NCBI RefSeq assembly: GCF_016889705.1
Contig: NZ_CP069526.1
Span: 1,364,001 to 1,428,000 of the forward strand
Direction: 5' to 3'
Length of the DNA: 64,000 nucleotides
DNA from: Amycolatopsis sp. FDAARGOS 1241
GTDB lineage: Bacteria > Actinomycetota > Actinomycetes > Mycobacteriales > Pseudonocardiaceae
The notes beneath the pieces were generated by a model. That model saw nothing but the letters and a program-made list of their open reading frames with translations. It did not search any database and was not told the origin of the DNA. Below, one piece after another: positions 59,611-64,000 of the stretch; the stretch's first letter is position 1, and every line of letters begins with the position of its first letter. The translations under genes and the position numbers were made by a program.

Positions 59611-59757
59611 CTACGCGGTCTTGCGGTTGCGCAGGGCCACAGCAGTGCCGACGACGATCGCCGCGAGCACGAGGAACGGGATCGCGTACCCCGGCCGGTC
59701 GAGTGACAGGTTCCCGGAGAAGCCGACCAGCAGCGCGACGGTGAGCGGTGCCCACAT
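59611..59757 (-). CDS. Small membrane protein, 48 residues
   Basis: MWAPLTVALLVGFSGNLSLD, then RPGYAIPFLVLAAIVVGTAVALRNRKTA. Two hydrophobic segments and a basic C-terminus suggest a small inner-membrane protein with its tail inside. GGAAGG lies nine bases before ATG 59757. It abuts the convergent amidohydrolase stop with no gap. I do not recognise a family. Composition and ribosome binding site argue for a real gene. Confidence 0.55.
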   Translation of the reverse strand: MWAPLTVALLVGFSGNLSLDRPGYAIPFLVLAAIVVGTAVALRNRKTA

Positions 59758-59790
59758 GTGATCCGTCCTTCCCGTGAATGCTTGTTGACG

Positions 59791-60640
59791 CTAAGTTTTA
59801 CGGTAGGGCAAAGCGGACACTCCACGCATGATCAAGTCGCGCAAGGAAAACGTCAATTTCGGGTAAGAGCTGTGCGCCACCGGTCGGGCACCGGCCCTGC
59901 GCAGTCGAACACGGGTCGCGCCGACGAACGTCGCGAGCTCGGTGATGGCGTGGCTGACCTCCTTTGCGGCGTTCGCCGGAGCACTGGGTTCGGAATAGAC
60001 GCCCTCGATCTCGAGCACACCCTTGTCGGTTCAGCCGCGGCGCGACACGGCCGATCAGGCGGTCGCCGTGGAGGATCGGGAGCACGTAGTAGCCGTACTG
60101 GCGGTTGGCCCTCGGCACGTACATCTCCGTGCGGAAGGCGAAGTCCCACAGGCGTTCCGTACGGGCGCGGTCGCAGATGAGGTTGTCGAACGGCGACAGC
60201 AGGGTGGTGCGCGGGCTCCAGTCGCCCGGTGGTGTGCGGTCGGCGTGGACGTACCAGGGGATTGGGTCGTCTTCGAGGGTGACCTTGGTGACGCGCTCGT
60301 CGGCGACGAGCTTCGCGAACGCCGTGGTGAGGCCGGGGTAGCGCTCGCGGACGAAGTGCTGCTCGATGTCCTGCTCGCGGGCGACGCCGAGGGCGCGCCG
60401 CGCGTGGTCCGCACTTGCTTCGACCCACCTCCTCGTCGGGCAGCGGCGTCCGGTCCAGGTCGGCCGGCAAGCAGCGGGAAGCCAAGTCCCACAACCGTTT
60501 TCCACCATTGCGCGCCGCGACCATGATCTCGCCGCGGAACCAGAGGACTTCGACCATGCGCTCGACGTTCCGCCCGGTCGTCCAGCCGCCCGACACCCAC
60601 GGGACGGCGGCGGCGCACGGTCGTGGAAGGGAACCGTAAT
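59791..60640 (-). pseudogene. Winged-helix DNA-binding (YcaQ/HTH_42) protein, truncated and frameshifted
   Basis: Pieces in order: GGWTTGRNVERMVEVLWFRGEIMVAARNGGKRLWDLA, then in another frame AREQDIEQHFVRERYPG, TLEDDPIPWYVHADRT, TTLLSPFDNLICDRARTERLWDF and ANRQYGYYVLPILHGDRLIGRV, then in a third frame LEIEGVYSEPSAP. These are HTH_42 signatures, a family that includes DNA-crosslink glycosylases. The N-terminal third is missing. Two frameshifts remain (near 60420 and 60025). Confidence 0.8.
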
Positions 60641-60695
60641 CGGAGCGCGAGGGTGGGCTCGACTTCTGGGCTGGGCTGGGCTGGGGACACGAAAA

Positions 60696-60725
60696 ACCCG
60701 GGCCCTCTTCACGCCGGGCCCGGGT
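60696..60725 (-). terminator. Intrinsic terminator of the bkd-TOBE operon
   Basis: ACCCGGGCCC (60696-60705) pairs perfectly with GGGCCCGGGT (60716-60725). On the minus strand a run of five T follows. It lies 15 bp after the TOBE stop. Confidence 0.88.
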
Positions 60726-60739
60726 CTCGTCACCAGGGC

Positions 60740-60940
60740 TCACTCGACCCCGAGCATGACCTCCGTCGACTTCACCAGCACGGTGACCGGCTTGCCGACC
60801 TCGAGCTCCAGCTCCTGGGCCGCATCCTTCGTGATCGACGCGACGACGGACTGACCGCCGTCGAGCTGCACTGTCACCACGGTCATCACCGAGCCGGGCT
60901 TCACGGCCGACACGGTCCCGGCGAGCCCAGCCCAGCCCAA
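60740..60940 (-). CDS. Stand-alone TOBE/molybdopterin-binding-like domain protein
   Basis: 66 residues from TTG 60940 (provisional). GLAGTVSAVKPGSVMTVVTVQLDGGQSVVASITKDAAQELELEVGKPVTVLVKSTEVMLGV, read in pieces, is one TOBE domain; LVKSTEVML is the oxyanion-binding end. Such domains bind molybdate or related anions. Full-length relatives often have an N-terminal helix-turn-helix, absent here. It lies 38 bp after the E2 stop and before a terminator, so it is cotranscribed with bkd. GGGCTGGGCTGGGCT at its start recurs inverted at 60666, downstream of the gene. Confidence 0.7.
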   Translation of the reverse strand: MGWAGLAGTVSAVKPGSVMTVVTVQLDGGQSVVASITKDAAQELELEVGKPVTVLVKSTEVMLGVE

Positions 60941-60978
60941 CCCGGGCCGCTCCGACGGGAACGGCCCGGGAGAGGCCG

Positions 60979-62220
60979 TTACAGGCCGCGCAGGAGCCGC
61001 AGCGGCGACTCGACGCAGTCGGCAACGAAGCGCAGGAAACCCCCCGCCGTGCCGCCGTCGCAGACGCGGTGGTCGAACGCCAGCGTGAGCTCGGTGATCT
61101 TGCGCGGTATCACCTGGCCGTCGACGATCCAGGGCCGGTCGATGATCCGCCCGACGCCCAGGATCGCGACCTCCGGGTGGTTGATGATCGCGGCCGAGCC
61201 GTCGACGCCGAACACGCCGTAGTTGTTGATCGTGAACGTTCCGCCGGTGAGCTCGCCCGGCGTCAGCGCGCCGGAGCGAGCGCGCTCGGTGCGTTCCGCG
61301 AGAGCGCCGGAAAGCTGTTCCACCGACAGCCCGTGCGCACCCGGGACGACCGGGACCACGAGGCCACGGTCGGTCTGCGCGGCGAAGCCGAGGTTGACCG
61401 CCGTGGGGATCACGATCTCGTCGCCGTCGAGGTGGGCGTTGAGTTCGGGGAAGCGGCGCAGGCCTTCGAGGGCGAACTTCGACAGCAGCGCGAGCAGGCT
61501 GATCTTCGGCGCGGTCGCGTCGGAGTTGAGAGCCGCGCGGGCTTCGAGCAGAGCCGTCGCGTCGACGTCGACCCACACGGTCGCCTCGGGTATCTCGCGG
61601 CGCGAGCGCGTCAGCTTGTCGGCGACGGTCTTGCGCACGCCGCGCAACGGGATCCGGCGCTGGTCAGGAGAAGCAGGAGAAGCAGGAGAAGCACTGGCGA
61701 TGGCCCGTTCGACGTCAGCCCGGCTGATCAGCCCATCGGTACCCGAGCCCGTGAGCACTCGGATGTCCACTCCGGACTGCTTCGCCAGCTGCCGCACGAG
61801 CGGTGATACCACGCGCACCCGCTCGTCGGCCGGCCGCGGTGAAGGCGCCGTGGCCGGCCGACGGGCACCACATGCGCGACGGGTCCGCCGTGCCTGCGCG
61901 GTCCCGGTGCCGTAGCCGATGAGCACGTTGCCGCTGCCTCCCGAAGAAGGTGTCGGCGTCACCACCCCGGGCTCCACGAACGCCGGCGCTTCCTCGACCG
62001 TGATCAGCGGGCTGCCGACAGTCAGCGTGTCACCGGCCGCGCCGTGCAGCGTCACCACGCGGCCCGCGTACGGCACCGGCACCTCGACGCTCGCCTTGGC
62101 CGTCTCGACCTCCACCACCGTCTGATCCACGGTCACGGTGTCACCCACCGCAACGTGCCACGCGACGATCTCGGCTTCCGTCAGGCCCTCGCCCAGGTCG
62201 GGCAGCTTGAAGATGGCCAT
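60979..62220 (-). CDS. bkdC: Branched-chain 2-oxoacid dehydrogenase E2 (dihydrolipoyl acyltransferase)
   Basis: 413 residues. The start is ATG 62220, where the lipoyl domain begins (MAIFKLPDLGEGLTEAEIV); Lys42 in ETAKASV is lipoylated. A linker leads to the E1/E3-binding domain (VSPLVRQLAKQSGVDIRVLTGSGTDGLISRADVE in pieces) and the catalytic domain with NYGVFGVDGSAAIINHPEVAILGVG and the active site DHRVCDGG. It transfers branched acyl groups to CoA, producing starters for branched fatty acids and polyketides. ATG overlaps the E1beta stop by one base. Confidence 0.92.
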   Translation of the reverse strand: MAIFKLPDLGEGLTEAEIVAWHVAVGDTVTVDQTVVEVETAKASVEVPVPYAGRVVTLHGAAGDTLTVGSPLITVEEAPAFVEPGVVTPTPSSGGSGNVLIGYGTGTAQARRTRRACGARRPATAPSPRPADERVRVVSPLVRQLAKQSGVDIRVLTGSGTDGLISRADVERAIASASPASPASPDQRRIPLRGVRKTVADKLTRSRREIPEATVWVDVDATALLEARAALNSDATAPKISLLALLSKFALEGLRRFPELNAHLDGDEIVIPTAVNLGFAAQTDRGLVVPVVPGAHGLSVEQLSGALAERTERARSGALTPGELTGGTFTINNYGVFGVDGSAAIINHPEVAILGVGRIIDRPWIVDGQVIPRKITELTLAFDHRVCDGGTAGGFLRFVADCVESPLRLLRGL

Positions 62221-63248
62221 CAGTGCGCTCCGTCCGCGAGCGGCGCCGCGTCGTCCCACTGCAGGCGTTCGATCGCGTCCAGTACGCGGTCGACGTTCGG
62301 CAGGTGGTACTGCTCCAGGTTCGGCGCGGGGTAAGGGATGTCGAAACCGCCGACGCGCAGCACCGGTGCTTCGAGGTAGTGGAAGCAGGTCTCCGACAGC
62401 TGCGCCGCGACCTCGGCGCCGTAGCCGCAGAACCGGCTCGCCTCGTGCACCACGACCGCGCGGCCCGTGCGCCGCACCGACGCCGCGACCGTGTCGAGGT
62501 CGAACGGGGCGAGGCTGCGCAGATCGATGACCTCGGCGCTGTAGCCCTCTTCCTCCGCGGCCGCGGCCGCTTCCAGTGTGGTGCCGAGCGCGCCGCCGTA
62601 GGAGATCAGCGTGACGTCGGTGCCTGTCCGGCGAACGACGGCGCGGTCGAGAGCCGTCGCGCGGTGGTCGAGCGCGCCGGTTTCCTTCTCCCAGTACCGC
62701 CGTTTCGGCTCGAGGAAGAGCACTGGGTCCGGGCTGTCGATCGACTGGCGCAGCAGCGCGTACGCGTCGGCGGGCGTCGCCGGCGTGACGACACGCAGGC
62801 CAGGCGTGTGGGTGTAGTAGACCTCGGACGAGTCGCAGTGGTGCTCGACGCCGCCGATGCCGCCGCCGTAGGGGATGCGGATCACGAGGGGCACCTCGAC
62901 CGCGCCGCGCGTGCGGTTGCGCAGCTTGGCGAGGTGGCTCGTGATCTGCTCGAACGCCGGGTAGGCGAACGCGTCGAACTGCATCTCGACCACGGGGCGC
63001 AGGCCGTTCATCGCCATGCCGATGGCCGTGCCCACGATGCCCGATTCGGCCAGCGGCGTGTCGAACACGCGGTCCTCGCCGAAGCGGGCGGCCAGCCCGT
63101 CGGTGACGCGGAAAACACCACCGAGCGTGCCGACGTCCTCGCCAAACACGAGCACGCGCTCGTCCTCGGCCAGCGCGTCGGCGAGGGCGCGGTTGAGCGC
63201 GCCCGCCATGGTCACAGTGTCCGAAGTGGACTCGAGGGTCGCGGTCAT
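62220..63248 (-). CDS. bkdB: Branched-chain 2-oxoacid dehydrogenase E1 beta subunit
   Basis: 342 residues. MTMAGALNRALADALAEDERVLVFGEDVG, FDTPLAESGIVGTAIGMAMNGLRPVVEMQF, RIPYGGGIGGVEHHCDSSE and FLEPKRRYW are E1beta hallmarks, and the C-terminal transketolase domain ends FDIPYPAPNLEQYHLP. It forms the alpha2beta2 thiamine-diphosphate decarboxylase with E1alpha. ATG 63248 overlaps the E1alpha stop by four bases. Upstream continuation of the open frame is antisense-free filler within E1alpha. Confidence 0.93.
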   Translation of the reverse strand: MTATLESTSDTVTMAGALNRALADALAEDERVLVFGEDVGTLGGVFRVTDGLAARFGEDRVFDTPLAESGIVGTAIGMAMNGLRPVVEMQFDAFAYPAFEQITSHLAKLRNRTRGAVEVPLVIRIPYGGGIGGVEHHCDSSEVYYTHTPGLRVVTPATPADAYALLRQSIDSPDPVLFLEPKRRYWEKETGALDHRATALDRAVVRRTGTDVTLISYGGALGTTLEAAAAAEEEGYSAEVIDLRSLAPFDLDTVAASVRRTGRAVVVHEASRFCGYGAEVAAQLSETCFHYLEAPVLRVGGFDIPYPAPNLEQYHLPNVDRVLDAIERLQWDDAAPLADGAH

Positions 63249-64000
63249 TCGTCGTCTCCGGAAGCGATCTCGGCGGTGAGCTCGCCGGCCTGGTGCCGCA
63301 ACGCGGCGGTCGGCTCGGCGTAGACGTGGCGGAACAGGTCCGCGGGGTCGAGCTCGGTGTCGGTGTTCATGCGTTCGCGCAGCGCGGCGGCTTCGGCCTC
63401 GGCGCGTGCGGCGATCTCCTGGCGCGCGGCGTCGTCGAGCAGGCCGCGGCCGGTGAGGTAGTGCTCGAGCCGCGCGATCGGGTCGCGGGCGAGCCAGGTT
63501 TCGACCTCCGCGCGGTCGCGGTAGCGCGTGGCGTCGTCGGCGTTGGTGTGGGACTCGACGCGGTAGGTGATCGCCTCGACGAGCGTCGGCCCGCCACCGG
63601 CGGCGGCGCGGGCGACGGCCCGCTCCACCACGGCGTGCACGGCTGCGGCGTCGTTGCCGTCGACGAGCACCGACGGCATGCCGTAGCCGACACCCTTGTG
63701 CGCCAGCGAAGGCGCCGCGGTCTGCTTCGCGAGTGGCACGCTGATCGCGTACCCGTTGTTCTGCACCAGGAACACGACGGGCGCCTGCCACACCGCGGCG
63801 AAGTTCAGCGCCTCGTGCGTGTCGCCCTCGCTGGTCGCGCCGTCGCCGAGCAGCACGAGCGCGACGGTGTCCTCGCCCTTGACCTTCGCGGCATGCCCGA
63901 AGCCGACGGCGTGCAGCGTGTTCGTGGCCAGCGGCGTGCACTGGGGTGCGACGTGGGTGGTGTGGGGGTCGTAGCCGCAGTGCCAGTCGCCGCGCAGCAA
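63245..64000 (-). CDS. bkdA: Branched-chain 2-oxoacid dehydrogenase E1 alpha subunit (5' end outside window)
   Basis: The 251 visible residues are the C-terminal part. GDGATSEGDTHEALNFAAVWQAPVVFLVQNNGYAIS, read in pieces, is the thiamine-diphosphate motif (GDG...NN). VALVDGNDAAAVHAV-like VLVDGNDAAAVHAVVERAVARAAAGGGPTLVEAITYRVESHTNADD follows, with the phosphorylation-loop RVESHTNADD. It decarboxylates branched 2-oxoacids. It is first of the visible bkd operon and runs off the right edge. Confidence 0.93.
   Translation of the reverse strand: MLRGDWHCGYDPHTTHVAPQCTPLATNTLHAVGFGHAAKVKGEDTVALVLLGDGATSEGDTHEALNFAAVWQAPVVFLVQNNGYAISVPLAKQTAAPSLAHKGVGYGMPSVLVDGNDAAAVHAVVERAVARAAAGGGPTLVEAITYRVESHTNADDATRYRDRAEVETWLARDPIARLEHYLTGRGLLDDAARQEIAARAEAEAAALRERMNTDTELDPADLFRHVYAEPTAALRHQAGELTAEIASGDDE

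Noticed and set aside
60941..61576. TOBE protein extended upstream as a 278-residue protein
   Set aside because: Extension is a shadow frame of the E2 catalytic domain.

Overview
The window is high-GC DNA from a filamentous actinomycete. The GC-rich codon usage, GTG/TTG starts, leaderless-looking promoters, 13E12-type damage promoter motifs and gene families (DUF5709, CsbD, VanZ-RDD, actinobacterial bkd operon) fit Pseudonocardiaceae, most likely Amycolatopsis or a close relative. The genus is an inference. I see no rRNA, tRNA, CRISPR array or intact mobile element.

Layout. 1-1300: the 3' end of a rho gene, an SDR remnant and two long hairpins. 1845-7816: a YbjN-like protein and three secreted alpha/beta hydrolases. 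8071-13452: a complete branched-chain amino-acid-type ABC transporter (livGFHM plus binding lipoprotein) with a TetR regulator. 13630-20523: AsnB, MarR plus feruloyl-CoA-synthase-like ligase, MarR plus FAD monooxygenase, and a MerR-thioredoxin operon. 20577-25086: a degraded stretch with a membrane protein, a ketosynthase remnant, tandem repeats, an XRE pseudogene and two hypotheticals. 25087-33034: GNAT-TetR with three identical operators, enoyl-CoA hydratase, cysteine-desulfurase-like protein, a NemR-like TetR with a peptide deformylase and a frameshifted alcohol dehydrogenase sharing one operator, a PEP-mutase-family enzyme and a broken hydrolase. 33508-36012: an Ada-AlkA fusion with a very long repetitive linker. 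36259-40740: a broken I36 inhibitor, PhoD, a secreted lectin-like protein and a decayed IS30 transposase. 40741-46783: DoxX, VanZ-RDD, DUF5709, a palindrome array, a repeat-bearing DUF3800-like protein and an aldehyde dehydrogenase. 47119-50565: HtrA-like protease, SDR and an ECF sigma/anti-sigma pair. 50645-57927: hydrolase, FGGY kinase, methyltransferase with a decayed tandem copy, TetR plus FAD monooxygenase, an 18-bp minisatellite, CsbD and an FMN reductase. 58131-64000: a frameshifted amidohydrolase, a 48-residue membrane protein, a broken winged-helix protein and the bkd E1alpha-E1beta-E2-TOBE operon, running off the right edge.

Three themes tie the window together. First, three dispersed copies (about 21970-22315, 40508-40669, 56429-56663) share one composite layout: one or two TGTCCACA (DnaA-box-like) sites, an AT-richer segment with a -10-like TARAAT, a GC hairpin and then a GC-rich tandem array. 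The best copy matches the RecA-independent (PafBC-type) DNA-damage promoter consensus, and related promoter matches precede the Ada-AlkA gene and a PEP-mutase-family gene. Second, two unrelated proteins (Ada-AlkA and the DUF3800-like protein) carry long low-complexity inserts built from alternating A/B repeat units. Third, about ten genes are broken, several by single indels in otherwise well-kept frames, which means either sequence error or unusually active gene decay.
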